Part shown: piece after piece, positions 13,460 through 25,034 of the stretch
Layout: the number at the start of each line of letters is the position of its first letter
Numbering within the stretch: position 1 is the first letter of the stretch
Source: Artemia franciscana
Lineage: Eukaryota > Arthropoda > Branchiopoda > Anostraca > Artemiidae
NCBI RefSeq assembly: GCF_032884065.1
Contig: NC_088881.1
Coordinates: 10,885,147 to 10,949,146 of the forward strand
Reading direction: 5' to 3'
DNA length: 64,000 nucleotides
Position numbers and translations under genes: made by a program
Notes under the pieces: generated by a model
What the model was told of the DNA's origin: nothing
Seen by the model: only the letters and a program-made list of their open reading frames with translations
The model's database searches: none

Positions 13460-15104
13460 TATCTAGCGTCAGTCTGGGTGATAATCTGACTAGAAATAAC
13501 TTTGAAAACCAAAAGATTTCAATTTTTGGGTAACAGGATAGAACTAAGAATATTCGGAGGGAAACACGTTATAAATCAATTCTTACTTCATAATGTGCAG
13601 AAAATTTGCAGTTTAAACAATTATATGCTCTTACACTGTATTTTACCTCCAAAACTCCCTAATGTGCTGATATATTACATATTTTACCAAAATTAGCATG
13701 TGTAATACCAAAAATATAAATTTTTTCATGTTTCAACATGGTTAACAGTAAATTGACTCAACGCTGACGAAGCCAGTAAATGGAGAAAATACATGGGAAA
13801 TATGGAATTTAGGCTATATACCTAAATATAAGGGGGGGGGGGGTTAAAATGTTTCACTTTTACCGGTTCCAGTTTTCCATCCCATATTTCAAGAAAATAG
13901 TTAATCTGAATGCGGTATTATTACAACACTAAGGAATCATGGGTGGCTGAAAGTGAACATCCAGAGATGAGACGTTTTTAAATTTAGTTGAATCACATAT
14001 AAGTTGTTTTTTTCTGTCATGTTGAGGAGAACTAGCCATAGAGAAATAAGATACAACAGGTATAAATATAAATTAATATATAAATCTTAAGACGAGGCAG
14101 ATCTAACAGACAGTACAAAAATTATAAATGAATCTTAAGATTATAATTCTTATAATCCGTAATTTATGATTCTGATTATAATTACCGTAAGATTACAGAT
14201 TACTTTTCGAAAGAACTCGTGCCCTTATAAACAATGTGTATTTTGAGGGAATGGAGGGATCTTATGCAAGGGGGGACAAAAAAGGCAAATCTAATGGAAA
14301 ATCGAAAAATAATAAGCGAATCGTAAGATTATAATTCTTTGGAAAGAGAGATTCATTAAAAGCTTCAAATCTGTCCTCTCTGTGTCCATAGCTGGCATAG
14401 AAACACCAACCTGCTTACCAAGCTCATTTCTTGTACAAATGTCCATTGACCTTGTAGCAAACATACGTAATTAAATAAGTTTCTATTGTTTTTTTGAGGG
14501 GTAAGGAAGAAGTGCTAAAAAAGAACAGCTAAAGTGAAGGCGATAAAAGAAGGAAAGAACGGTACACAAGAAACCCTGTCTATTTCTTACATTTCTGGTT
14601 TGTATACCATGCGCTTTTGCTGCCTTTTTTTCAATTAACTTTTTTTTACTACATATGTCTCATAAGTTACAAACAAAGGCTAAATTTGTGCCAATTATAG
14701 GCTATCATCTCGATATTGTACATGGTCTACCTGATTATAAAGCTAATACTTTTTTCTATTCAGGAAAAATAAGTTTCAAAACAAGGCTGGAAATAAAATC
14801 GTTTCAATTACTGTTAAATATAAAGTTTTTTGTTTAAAATCTTTGCACTGACCCTTTTTAGGCTCTGGCCCAGGGTTTTGGCACCCACATTGAAGGGAAT
14901 TGAGAGAATCACTATCATTCACAAAGAAGCTTAGTGTAGCCATACATTAATAATAGGATTAGGGATTTTGCCTCATCTTCATGTTAAGTGGGGACGACTG
15001 CGGGAAACTATTTTTTAAGAACATCCATGCTCATTTTAGCTTCTTTGACATTTATATTATAAACTTCCAGTCCCTGGATGGCTATGCCAAAAACTTAGGA
15101 TGTG
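13460..15104. other. AT-rich spacer, nothing assigned
   Basis: Contains a G-run near 13,831 and two copies of an AAGATTATAATTCTT word (about 14,127 and 14,324) in similar surroundings. No gene seen. Confidence 0.45.
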
Positions 15105-15375
<271 letters not shown>

Positions 15376-15842
15376 GCAACTCACTGCAGTACCAAACAGC
15401 CCAAGGCCAACACAGCTATGTACGTTTCTCCTTCATTCCATTCTATTCAAAAGCCTCCCTTCTTACATTCTCACAGGAAGTTCTAATTTTCCTCAAATCC
15501 TCCCTTACGACCTCTTCCTACCGCCATTTGGGGACGACCTGCTTTTGTTTGACCCTAGGTAGTTGGCTGACAAGGACAATTTTTGGTAATCTGCTATCCT
15601 CCATCCACAAAAAGTATCCTAGCCATCTCAATTTTTCTCTTTTTAGAGCCCTAGAAGCTGGGATAGAACTGCATTTTTCGTACAGCTTACTGTTTGAAAT
15701 ACGGTCGCTTAGACCAGTGCCAAAAACAATTCCTAGACATCTTCTCTAGAAAACATCTAACATATCTTCCCTCGTCTTTCGAAGAGCCCAAGCTTCAGAA
15801 CCATACTGGACCACTGTCATCACAGTTTCTTCCAAAATCCTA
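15376..15842 (-). pseudogene. LINE reverse transcriptase C-terminal end, RTE/CFDP2-like relic
   Basis: Read on the - strand this encodes ILEETVMTVVQYGSEAWALR, then a block with LSDRISNSKLYEKCSSIP, then REKLRWLGYFLWMEDSRLPK, which are the post-RT blocks of the LINE also seen at 2,590-2,950. Stops occur, for example after DVF near 15,748, and the upstream polymerase is missing. The copy is 5'-truncated and inactive, and ends in the long triplet tail. Confidence 0.8.
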
Positions 15843-16402
15843 TGTGTTACTTAATCTTAATGTTGCAAGTTTAAACTTTGTTTCCCTTTCTATGGACATA
15901 ATCTCTTTCTAAATGAATAGTGGGTGAGAATCGGAGCAAAATAGATTTAAGTGAATATCTCTTATCTATCAAAAATCTTAGTAATTCTGATGGAGAGCAG
16001 AAAATTTTTCTGTTTGGTACAGGGAGCAAAACTAACATAAATATATTTCGTGTTGTGGAATGTTTTTGCTGTTACGCCTAAAGTTCATATTTGACATTTT
16101 AACAATTTTGAAATAATTTTCAAAAGCTGTTTGCTAAGCTGTTGTCAAAGAGAGGATGAATAGATGAATGTAAACCAGGAGAAACTGTCTGTCAAGCTTT
16201 CTGTTAGATTAGTATCTGTCACTATTAGCCGTTTTGTTCTCTTGGAACTTTATCTAAAGTCTTTCTTATTTTAATCACTATCACCATGCTAAGGAATTTG
16301 ATTCCAAAAAATTTGAAAAAGTGGCAAATATTCAAATTAAATTCGATTGTTATACCTGCATGTTAAAAATATGCAGTTTTGTATTCTGAATTATAGTTTA
16401 CA
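15843..16402. other. Spacer, nothing assigned
   Basis: AT-rich, no gene or element recognised. Confidence 0.45.
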
Positions 16403-16412
16403 TTTAAAATCC

Positions 16413-16692
16413 TAGCCGAGTCGGTTGGTGCGCTGGATTTGGGATCCTTTGTCTGAAAGGACGCGGGTTCAAATCCCAGTATATCCAATTGTTCAGTTTG
16501 GGACGGGGGTCAGTGGCGTGACTCTGTAAGCTTAGCCAGAGTCGACCCAGCTCTAAATGGGTGCCTGGAGAAATCTGGGGAAGGTAAACAGGAAGGGTGT
16601 GCGAAAGCACAGGATGGTTGAAGGGCCAAGAAACGGAGATCAGCACCGCCGGTAGGGACTGTAAAGTCTAATGCCGTATCCTTTATCCTTTT
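16413..16692 (+). mobile_element. tRNA-derived SINE
   Basis: An RNA polymerase III promoter is readable: A box TAGCCGAGTCGG at 16,413-16,424 and B box GGTTCAAATCC at 16,466-16,476, spaced as in a class II (Leu-like) tRNA with a long variable arm. A tRNA-unrelated body follows and ends in a TCCTTTATCCTTTTTTT-type tail. The 10-base word TTTAAAATCC flanks the element on both sides (16,403-16,412 and 16,693-16,702), as expected of a target-site duplication made by LINE machinery. The 3' acceptor strand TATATCCA (16,480-16,487) has no 5' partner, so the first seven tRNA positions seem to be missing. It is a retroposon and not a functional tRNA gene. Confidence 0.8.
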
Positions 16693-16702
16693 TTTAAAAT
16701 CC

Positions 16703-17142
16703 GAGCCTAGTTCTGCATTCTAGTGACACTCTTCTTTTTCAATTCAATATCCATTCAGTATTTGAACTGATCGTCAGAGGAAACTTCTTGTTTTCCTTTC
16801 TCCACCGACAAATTTGGAAGATAGACTCGTGCCCATTTGGCATAACGCCAAAGATCTAAAAAGTCTGTTTTTGGCACATGTTCGTTGGTAAAACGTAAAT
16901 CGTAATAAGTGTCTCACCCTATTCATTATTCCCATGCAAAAATGCTATTTTCCTCGTTGATTAAAATGGGGGACTGCAATTCTTCTAATGTGGGGTTTTC
17001 GGCTATGGTGATTCCAATGGTGCAGTTTTTTCGATCTGATACCATTTTTGAGGGGTTTTAGACTCTTTTTGCGATTCTCATAAATTTATATCTGCAACAA
17101 ACTTTTACGATTAAGATTAATCAAAATAATTAAATAATAATA
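16703..17142. other. Spacer, nothing assigned
   Basis: AT-rich, no gene seen. Confidence 0.4.
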
Positions 17143-17485
17143 AATAAGGAGCGACCCGGATGAATAGTAACCGAAACTTTTAAAAACGGAATTTTAATAC
17201 AAAAAGTTACTCCACAAGAATCGCATTTTTATGTTGATTTTAAATATATAAGTTTCATCAAATTTAGTCTTACCCATCAAAAGTTACGAGCCTCATAAAA
17301 TTTGCCTTATTTTAGAAAATAGGGAGAAACACCCCCTAAAAGTCATTGAAGCTTAACGAAAATCACACTATGAAATTCAGCGTATCAGAAAATCTTACTG
17401 TAGAAGTTTCAAGCTCCTGTTTACAAAAATGTGGAATTTTGTATTTTTTGCCAGAAGACAGATCGCTGACGCGTGTTTCAATCAA
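17143..17485 (-). mobile_element. Family S fragment, reverse orientation
   Basis: AATAAGGAGCGACCCGG near 17,145 followed by AATAGTAACCGAAAC, CATCAAAAGTTACGAGCC and GTGGAATTTTGTATTTTTTG matches, in reverse orientation, the 3' part of the full copy at 60,601-62,353. It is worn and lacks the other end. A frame across it is a translation of the repeat. Confidence 0.6.
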
Positions 17486-17699
17486 TCAGCTCCTCAATCA
17501 GCTTCAAATGGTGATTCTTCCTCATCTGAAAGTATTTTTTCAAAAGGCATTCTTTAATTTTCGGTTACTATGGGATAGAATTCATTCTTCACTAGGTTGC
17601 GACTGACGCGACAATCATCATTTAATAACACGGTTAAGGTTCATAGTTCAAATCCTTGTAACTTATATCCTATAAGGGTTATGGAGTTTGACTTTAGAT

Positions 17700-18215
17700 T
17701 ATATTGGGATGTATTTATTGATGTAGCACAATAAACAAGAAAGAAGACGAAAACAAATATGATACTGTTCTGTTTTTGCTTATTTTAATAAGAAAACATT
17801 TAATATTATAAACGCTTATTTTTTTAAACTTTTCTTTTACTATGGCTAATCACACAGTATATCATAATGTGTCTTATATTGAGTGTATCGAGGCAGCAAA
17901 ATAAACCAGAAAGAAGAAGGAAAACAGACACGACATAATTTCATTTCCACTACCCTAAAGAATTTTACTACTAAGTTTTTACTACAATTAAACTATTTCA
18001 CGCTTTTCTTATGCTCACCCTGTATCTCATATTATGTCTTATATTATGTTTATGAAGTTGAAAAGTGTCAAGGTTAATAAACTAAAGAAAAGAAAAAAAT
18101 AGAATGTAACACAGATTATTTTTTGCTAAAATTAAGAAAAGAAAATTATTTTAATATTCAAATTGCTCATCTTTTTTACAGTTCTCTCATGCCTGTATTT
18201 GGAATTTTATGAAGT
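17700..18215 (+). repeat. Diverged tandem repeat, about 170-185 bp unit
   Basis: Landmarks recur about three times: an AAATAAACCAGAAAGAAGA-type phrase, then a long AT stretch with TTAATAAGAAAA, then TCATGCTCACCCTGTAT and a TATTATGTCTTATATT phrase. Units are strongly diverged. Confidence 0.45.
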
Positions 18216-18906
18216 TTTGCTAATGGGAAAGGTATAAACGTATTAATTTACAGCAAACCACAGACAGCGCGTGTCTTAACAAGCTTCTTGCGAGTTTTTA
18301 TTTGTGCAACCAGCAATGGTTTCCTATAATAATCAAGGGTGCTGATGGGGGTGGGTATATACCCTGCTCATAGATCGAAAGTGAACAATTAAGTTAAATT
18401 TTAATGAGAAAGTAATATAAACGCTAATTATATAACAAGCTAATTTAAAAAGAATAATAAAAACAGAAATCCTCAAATTTCACTTTGTTAATAATTTTTA
18501 TTGATAAATGCTTCCGTATCATCGTTCCACTCTCTTTTTTTTTCCATACCATCCGAAAAGCTTTTCTAAGCTGTTTCGAGCAGGCAAGGTTGATGCAAGG
18601 AATTGACCCCAACTGTTCTTGTCACATGCAAGGTGGCTTTTGACCTGCTTGCGTCTTACCATTTAGGTGAGAAAAGGCCAATCTAAAGGATTTAAAGGAA
18701 ATCGGAAAACTTATGGAAAACTTAAGGTTTTAAATGAAAACTTCGTGATAGGGCGTTAAGGTTTGAATAGGTAGGGCTGACAGAGACATGCTGGTCTTAG
18801 GCGGTTTGATGCTGCAATATCATGGCAGTATTCAGATAATAAAACTACAGGAAAGTTATACACAAGAATAATAGTTTCATTTTAGCTAAATTTCTAATTT
18901 GAAATT

Positions 18907-19015
<109 letters not shown>

Positions 19016-19243
19016 CCTCTTGTTGTCCCATTGCTGGTTGAAAAAAAAATTATTTATTGTCGGATAGAGTGCTTGCTGTGGCATCCTGAGTAATTAATAT
19101 TACACATATTTTTTTTCTCTTTCTTCTTTCTTTGATTGATTATTCATGAATTTCGTTATTTATTACTTTAATTAGCTTATTTATGCAAAAGAAGCTTTTT
19201 CCTCTGCCAGATATTTGTATATGTAGTATTTTTTGCAAACATT

Positions 19244-19985
19244 AAATAAAAAAAAAGTTTTTTTTTTAACTGCAAGTAACGAGCGACATTAAAACTTAAA
19301 ATGTAAAGAAATTATTCCGTACATGAAAGGGGTTGTCCCCTCCTCAATGCACCGCTCTTTACGCCAAAGTTTGACTCTTTCTAACAGCTCTACTTTTTAA
19401 AACAATAAAAAAAGCTCCTCCCTCGGGGACTGCGGGGGATTAAAACGACACGAAAGACATAACTATTAGGTTTTTTGAATATGCCGAACAAAATGGCTAT
19501 CTTAAAATTTTGATCTAGTGACACTGGAAAAAAGTAAGCGAGGGAGGGGCCTAGGAGCCTTCCAATTTTTTTGGTCACTTAAAAGGTCACTAAAACTTTT
19601 AACTTCCGTTAGAATAAGCCCTCTCGCAACATTCTATGACCACTGGGTCGATGCGGTCACCCCTGGGAAAAAAAAACAAGAAAGAAGAAAACAAAAAAAA
19701 ACAAATAAACACGCACCCATGTTCCGTTTTCTGGCAAAAAATACAAAATTCCACATTTTTGTAGACAGGAGCTTGAGAACTTCTATAATGAGATTTTCTG
19801 ATACGCTTTATCTGATGGTGTGATTTTTGCTAAGATTCTGTGACGTTAAGAACTTATATATTTAAATCAGCATAAAAATATGATTCTTTTGATGTAGCTA
19901 TTGGTATCAAAATTTTATTTTTTAGAGTTTCGGTTCCTATTGAGCCGGATCGCTCCTTACTACAGTTCTTTACAACTAACTGTTT
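19244..19985 (+). mobile_element. Family S element, about 0.74 kb copy
   Basis: It begins AAATAAAAAAAAAG, then a variant of the left word (AAGTAACGAGCGACATTAAA), and ends in ATCGCTCCTTACTACAGTT and a CTGTTT terminus, the same two ends as the 60,601-62,353 copy. The interior follows that copy in order (TTAAAACGACACG, ACAAAATGGCTATCTTAAAA, GGTCACTTAAAAGG, ACAAAATTCCACATTTTTGT). It is bordered by CATT on the left and GATT on the right. It is internally shorter and has no coding capacity. Confidence 0.65.
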
Positions 19986-20109
19986 GATTAGGGAGGAATA
20001 AATTAACCTAAAAAAGAAATAAATCTATATATATAAAAATAAGTTGTCTGTGGATCTGTGGATCGTGGATCAGGTGACGTCACCTGAAAAAACTGGATCA
20101 GGTGACGTC

Positions 20110-21720
20110 AAAACTGAAAAAACTAAAAAAAGGCAAAAACTACAAAAAAAACTAAAAACTAATAAAAAAAAATAAAAAAGCTAAAAAACTAAAAAAACTA
20201 AAAAAAGGCAAAAACTACAAAAAAAACTAAAAACTAATAAAAAAGCTAAAAAACTAAAAAAACTAAAAAAAGGCAAAAACTACAAAAAAACCTAAAAACT
20301 AATAAAAAAAATAAAAAAGCTAAAAAACTAAAAAAACTAAAAAAAGGTAAAAAACTAAAAAAACTAAAAACTAAAAAAAACTAAAAAAGGAAAAAACTGA
20401 AAAACAAGCTAAAATAAAGGTAAAAACCAATAAAAAACTAAAAAAAAACTGAAAAAACTAAAGAAAGGCAAAAACTACAAAAAAAACTAAAAACTGATAA
20501 AAAAAGTAAAAAAGCTAAAAAACTAAAAAAACTAAAAAAACTAAAAAAAGGTAAAAAACTAAAAAAAATAAAAAATAAAAAAAAACTAAAAAAAAGGAAA
20601 AAACTGAAAAATAAGCTAAAATAAAGGTAAAAACCAATAAAAAACTAAAAAGAAAAAAAGGAAAAAACTAAAAAAAATTTCATCTAAAAAACTAAAAAAA
20701 ACTAAAAAAGGTAAAAACTAAAAGAACTAAAAAAGAAAAAAATAAATGACGACACTCAAAGAGAAAGCGACCAGGACAAAAGGAATGTTCGATTAGCAAT
20801 CAACAAAGCACCGGGACACAGGGAGTATAAATGACGACCAGGACATAAGTAAAAAAAAAACTAACAAAACTAAAAAGAAGGTAAAAACTACAAAAAAACT
20901 AAAAAGAAAAAAACTAAAAAAAGGCAAAAACTACAAAAAAAACTAAAAACTAATAAAAAAGCTAAAAAACTAAAAAAACTAAAAAAAGGTAAAAACTACA
21001 AAAAAAACTAAAAACTAATAAAAAAAATAAAAAAGCTAAAAAACTAAAAAAACTAAAAAAACTAAAAAAAGGTAAAAAACTAAAAAAACTAAAAACTAAA
21101 AAAACTAAAAAAAGGAAAAAACTGAAAAATAAGCTAAAATAAAGGTAAAAACCAATAAAAAACTAAAAAAAAAACTGAAAAAACTAAAAAAAGGCAAAAA
21201 CTACAAAAAAACAAAAAACTAATAAAAAAAGTAAAAAAGCTAAAAAACTAAAAAAATAAAAAAACTAAAAAAAGGTAAAAAACTAAAAAAAATAAAAAAT
21301 AAAAAAAAATAAAAAAAAGGAAAAAACTGAAAAATAAGCTAAAATAAAGGTAAAAACCAATAAAAAACTAAAAAGAAAAAAAGGAAAAAACTAAAAAAAA
21401 TTTTTTCTAAAAAACTAAAAAAAACTAAAAAAGGTAAAAACTAAAAGAACTAAAAAAGAAAAAAATAAATGACGACACTCAAAGAGAAAGCGACCAGGAC
21501 AAAAGGAATGTTCGATTAGCAATCAACAAAGCACCGGGACACAGGGAGTATAAATGACGACCAGGACATAAGTAAAAAAAAAACTAACAAAACTAAAAAG
21601 AAGGTAAAAACTACAAAAAAACTAAAAAGAAAAAAAAACTAAAAACTAATAAAAAAACTAAAAAATCTAAAAATCTAAATAAACTAAAAAAGAAAAAAAA
21701 AGGAAAAAAATAAAGGAGAA
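20110..21720 (+). repeat. A-rich tandem array inside H1, with a 723-bp higher-order repeat
   Basis: Runs of CTAAAAAACTAAAAAAGG-type words fill the region. Landmark text GACGACACTCAAAGAGAAAG occurs at 20,748 and again at 21,471, so a unit of about 723 bp is present twice in tandem. Each unit contains a piece GATTAGCAATCAACAAAGC that looks like helicase motif VI sequence captured in the array. No frame is credible. Confidence 0.8.
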
Positions 21721-21747
21721 AAACAAAACTAAAAAACGAATGTATAT

Positions 21748-21895
21748 ACAGACCGGGACACCGGGATACAAATGACGACCGGGACACAGGGAATATAAAT
21801 GACGACCGGGACACAGGGACACAACTACAACGGGGACACCGGGGGAAACAGGGGGATATAAATGACGACCGGAACACCGGGACAGGGAATGGTCG
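21748..21895 (+). repeat. CCGGGACAC minisatellite inside H1
   Basis: Several imperfect units of the form GACGACCGGGACACAGGGA with ATATAAAT spacers. The same minisatellite is present inverted in H2 (about 22,625-22,945) and in H4 (about 33,760-33,900). Confidence 0.8.
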
Positions 21896-22086
21896 ATTAG
21901 CAATCACCATCAACAAAGCTCAAGGGCAATCATTAGAATCATGAGGTATAGATCTGAATACAGATTGTTTTCCCATGGACCATTATATGTTGCATGTTCA
22001 AGAGTCGGTAAACCTGACAGTCTATTTATATGCAAAGACAATGGGACAGCAAAGAATGTTGTATATTCGCAAGTTTTACGTAGTTA
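21896..22086 (+). pseudogene. Helitron helicase motif VI relic in H1
   Basis: About 60 codons matching the last part of the Pif1-type helicase are readable with one frame change: [21 protein letters not shown], then SRVGKPDS and the ending VVYSQVL. In the larger relic at 29,916-30,680 these are the final residues of the protein. It is a leftover in a non-autonomous element and is non-functional. Confidence 0.75.
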
Positions 22087-22089
22087 AAA

Positions 22090-22091
<2 letters not shown>

Positions 22092-22172
<81 letters not shown>
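22092..22172. repeat. (TA)n tract, left side of H2 insertion
   Basis: About 81 bases of TA in H1, ending in the A that precedes the H2 terminus CTAG. Confidence 0.95.
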
Positions 22173-22173
<1 letters not shown>

Positions 22174-22329
22174 TAGCTGTTGGGGTGGCGCTTCGCGCCA
22201 CCCCAACACCTAGTTGGTGGGGGCGCTTCGCGCCCCCCCCAAGCCCCCCCGCGCGCGTAAGTCGTTACGCGCCATATTAGTTACGCGCCATTGTAGTTGT
22301 GTCCCTATGTCCCACCTGTGAATATAGAT

Positions 22330-22331
<2 letters not shown>

Positions 22332-22419
<88 letters not shown>
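22332..22419. repeat. (TA)n tract inside H2
   Basis: About 88 bases of TA between the 3'-terminal region and the helicase relic, in the same position as the tract in H1. Confidence 0.95.
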
Positions 22420-22422
<3 letters not shown>

Positions 22423-22423
22423 T

Positions 22424-22622
22424 TTAACTACGTAAAACTTGCGAATATACAACATTCTTTGCTGTCCCATTGTCTGTGCATATAAATAGATTTTCAGGTT
22501 TACCGACTCTTGAACATGCAACATATAATGGTCCATGGGAAAACAATCCGTATTCAGATCTATACCTCATGATTCTAATGATTGCCCTTGAGCTTTGTTG
22601 ATGGTGATTGCTAATCGACCAT
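22424..22622 (-). pseudogene. Helitron helicase motif VI relic in H2
   Basis: This is the - strand counterpart of the relic at 21,896-22,086. It carries the same block from the ITINKAQGQS region to the final VVYSQVL, with the same kind of frame damage. Its position next to the internal (TA)n tract is also the same, so both copies derive from one internally deleted ancestor. Confidence 0.75.
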
Positions 22623-22959
22623 TCCCTGAGTCGCCATCGTCATTTATATATCCCCCTGTGCACCCCGGCGTCCCCTTTGTAGTTATGTCCCTGTGTCCCG
22701 GTCGTCATTTATATTCCCTGTGTCCCGGTCGTCATTTGTGTCCCGGTGTTCCAGTCTGTGATTTCTCTTTGAGTGTCCCAGGCGTCATTTATATTCCTTG
22801 TGTCCCGGTGTCCCGGTCGTCATTTATATCCCCCTGTGCCCCCCGGCGTCCCCATTGTAGTTGTGTCCCTGTGTCCCGGTCGTCATTTATATTCCCTGTG
22901 TCCCGGTCGTCATTTGTATCCCGGTGTCCCGGTCTGTATATACATTCGTTTTTTAGTTT

Positions 22960-24530
22960 TGTTTTTCTCCTTTATTTTTTTCCTTTTTTCTGTTTTTTCT
23001 TTTTTAGTTTATTTAGATTTTTAGATTTTTTTTATTAGTTTTTAGTTTTTTTGTAGTTTTTACCATTTTTTTAGTTTTTTTAGTTTTTTTTTTTTTACTT
23101 ATGTCCTGGTCGTCATTATATATATTTATTCATATTTTTTTAGTTTTTTTTTCTCTTTTATTTTTCAGTTTTTTCCTTTTTTTTAGTTTTTTTCTTTTTT
23201 AGTTTTTAGTTTTTTTTAGTTTTTTACCTTTTTTTAGTTTTTTTTTAGTTTTTTTAGTTTTTTAGCTTTTTTATTTTTTTATTAGTTTTTATTTTTTTTG
23301 TAGTTTTTGCCTTTTTTTATTTTTTTCAGTTTTTTTTAGTTATTAGATTTTTACCTTTTTTTAGTTTTTTTTAGTTTTTCAGCTTTTTTAGTTTTTTTTT
23401 CTTTTTAGTTTTTTTTGTAGTTTTTACCTTTTTTAGTTTTTTTCTTCTTTTGTATTAGTGTGAAATAATTCAGACTTTTTTCTTTTTAGTTTTTTTTTAG
23501 TTTTTTACCATTTTTCTTTTTTCGAATTACTTTAATCTAGTTTTTACCTTTTTTAGTTTTTTTTAGTTTTTTAGATGAAATTTTTTTTTAGTTTTTTCCT
23601 TTTTTTCTTTTTAGTTTTTTATTGGTTTTTACCTTTATTTTAGCTTATTTTTCAGTTTTTTCCTTTTTTTAGTTTTTTATTATTTTTTATTTTTTTTTAG
23701 TTTTTTACCTTTTTTTAGTTTTTTTAGTTTTTTTAGTTTTTTAGCTTTTTTACTTTTTTTATTAGTTTTTAGTTTTTTTTTGTAGTTTTTGCCTTTTTTT
23801 AGTTTTTTCAGTTTTGTTTTTAGTTTTTTATTGGTTTTTACCTTTATTTTAGCTTATTTTTTCAGTTTTTCCTTTTTTTTTAGTTTTTTTTTAGTTTTTA
23901 GTTTTTTTAGTTTTTTACCTTTTTTTAGTTTTTTTAGTTTTTTAGTTTTTTAGCTTTTTTATTTTTTTATTAGTTTTTAGTTTTTTTTTGTAGTTTTTTC
24001 CTTTTTTTAGTTTTTTTAGTTTTTTCCTTTTTTTTAGTTTTTTTTTTATTTTTTATTTTTTTTAGTTTTTTACCTTTTTTAGTTTTTTTAGTTTTTTTAG
24101 TTTTTCAGCTTTTTTACTTTTTTTTATTAGTTTTTAGTTTTTTTTTGTAGTTTTTGCCTTTTTTTAGTTTTTTCATTTTTTTTTTTAGTTTTTTATTGGT
24201 TTTTACCTTTATTTTAGCTTATTTTTCAGTTTTTTTCCTTTTTTTTTAGTTTTTTTTAGTTTTTAGTTTTTTTAGTTTTTTACCTTTTTTTTAGTTTTTT
24301 AGTTTTTTTAGTTTTTTAGCTTTTTTATTTTTTTTATTAGTTTTTAGTTTTTTTTGTAGTTTTTGCCTTTTTTTAGATTTTTTAGTTTTTTAGCTTTTTT
24401 ATTAGTTTTTAGTTTTTTTTGTAGTTTTTGCCTTTTTTTAGTTTTTTTAGTTTTTTAGCTTTTTTATTTTTTTTATTAGTTTTTAGTTTTTTTGTAGTTT
24501 TTGCCTTTTTTTAGTTTTTTCAGTTTTGTC
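22960..24530 (-). repeat. T-rich array inside H2 (A-rich on element strand)
   Basis: Runs of TTTTTTAGTTTTTTAG-type words, the reverse complement of the array in H1, without obvious coding potential. Confidence 0.8.
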
Positions 24531-24607
24531 GTCACCTGATCCAGTTTTTTCAGGTGACGTCACCTGATCCATCCACAGATCCACAGACAACTTATTTTTA
24601 TATATAT

Positions 24608-24609
<2 letters not shown>

Positions 24610-24655
<46 letters not shown>
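24610..24655. repeat. (TA)n tract, right side of H2 insertion
   Basis: About 46 bases of TA, the continuation of the H1 tract beyond the H2 5' end. Confidence 0.9.
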
Positions 24656-24657
<2 letters not shown>

Positions 24658-24814
24658 ATCTATATTCACAGGTGGGACATAGGGACACAACTACAATGGC
24701 GCGTAACTATTATGGCGCGTAACGACTTACGCGCGCGGGGGGGCTTGGGAGGGGCGCGAAGCGCCCCCACCAACTAGGTGTTGGGGTGGCGCGAAGCGCC
24801 ACCCCAACAGCTAG
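24656..24814 (+). repeat. H1 3'-terminal region with two hairpin-CTAG modules
   Basis: After ATATTCACAGGTGGGACA come GGCGCGTAAC words and two GC-rich hairpins. The first (GGGCGCGAAGCGCCC) is followed by ACCAACTAGG, the second (GGGGTGGCGCGAAGCGCCACC) by CAACAG and the terminal CTAG. Both modules have the form of a Helitron terminator. Confidence 0.8.
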
Positions 24815-25034
24815 TATCATATAAGAATTTCTAGGTTTGATTTATTTCAATTAGATACACAATAAATATTGATTTTAATATCTACAATTCTTTCCATGCC
24901 AAATTAAAGTTTTCGGGCTTTTGTGATATATTTCTAAGAAAGAAAAACGAAACACAATGAACTTAGGCATTTTACAGCAAGATTCACAGCACCATCAATA
25001 TTGATTTCAAAGACAGTGCCACTAATTATTTTAA

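Larger units (their letters stand above)
22173..24610 (-). mobile_element. Helitron H2, non-autonomous, nested in H1
   Basis: On the - strand the element starts TCTATATATA at 24,610 and ends in the terminal hairpin and CTAG at 22,173. The flanking bases are A (22,172) and T (24,611), so insertion was between A and T inside the (TA)n tract of H1. Contents mirror H1: T-rich array (A-rich on its own strand), CCGGGACAC minisatellite, helicase relic and internal (TA)n. H1 and H2 are the same subfamily in opposite orientation, which creates a local inverted repeat with arms of about 2.1 kb. Confidence 0.85.
20024..24814 (+). mobile_element. Helitron H1, non-autonomous, interrupted by H2
   Basis: The 5' end TCTATATATATAAAAATAAG follows an A (20,023). 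The 3' end, a GC-rich hairpin then CAGCTAG, stops at 24,814 before a T, giving the A-to-T insertion and 5' TC / 3' CTRR ends that define Helitrons. The interior holds two TGACGTCA octamers (20,075 and 20,103), a long A-rich array, a CCGGGACAC minisatellite and a short helicase relic. At its internal (TA)n tract it is split by the opposite-strand element H2 (22,173-24,610), and its own 3' end resumes at about 24,656. It cannot encode its own Rep-helicase. Confidence 0.85.

Noticed and set aside
16406-16487. tRNA gene
   Set aside because: A and B boxes are present but the acceptor stem does not pair, and the unit is part of a SINE with a body, tail and target duplication.
21611-23038. Proline/serine-rich proteins with repeated RSSFI and PGRHLY text
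   Set aside because: They read through the CCGGGACAC minisatellite and T-rich arrays of the Helitrons.
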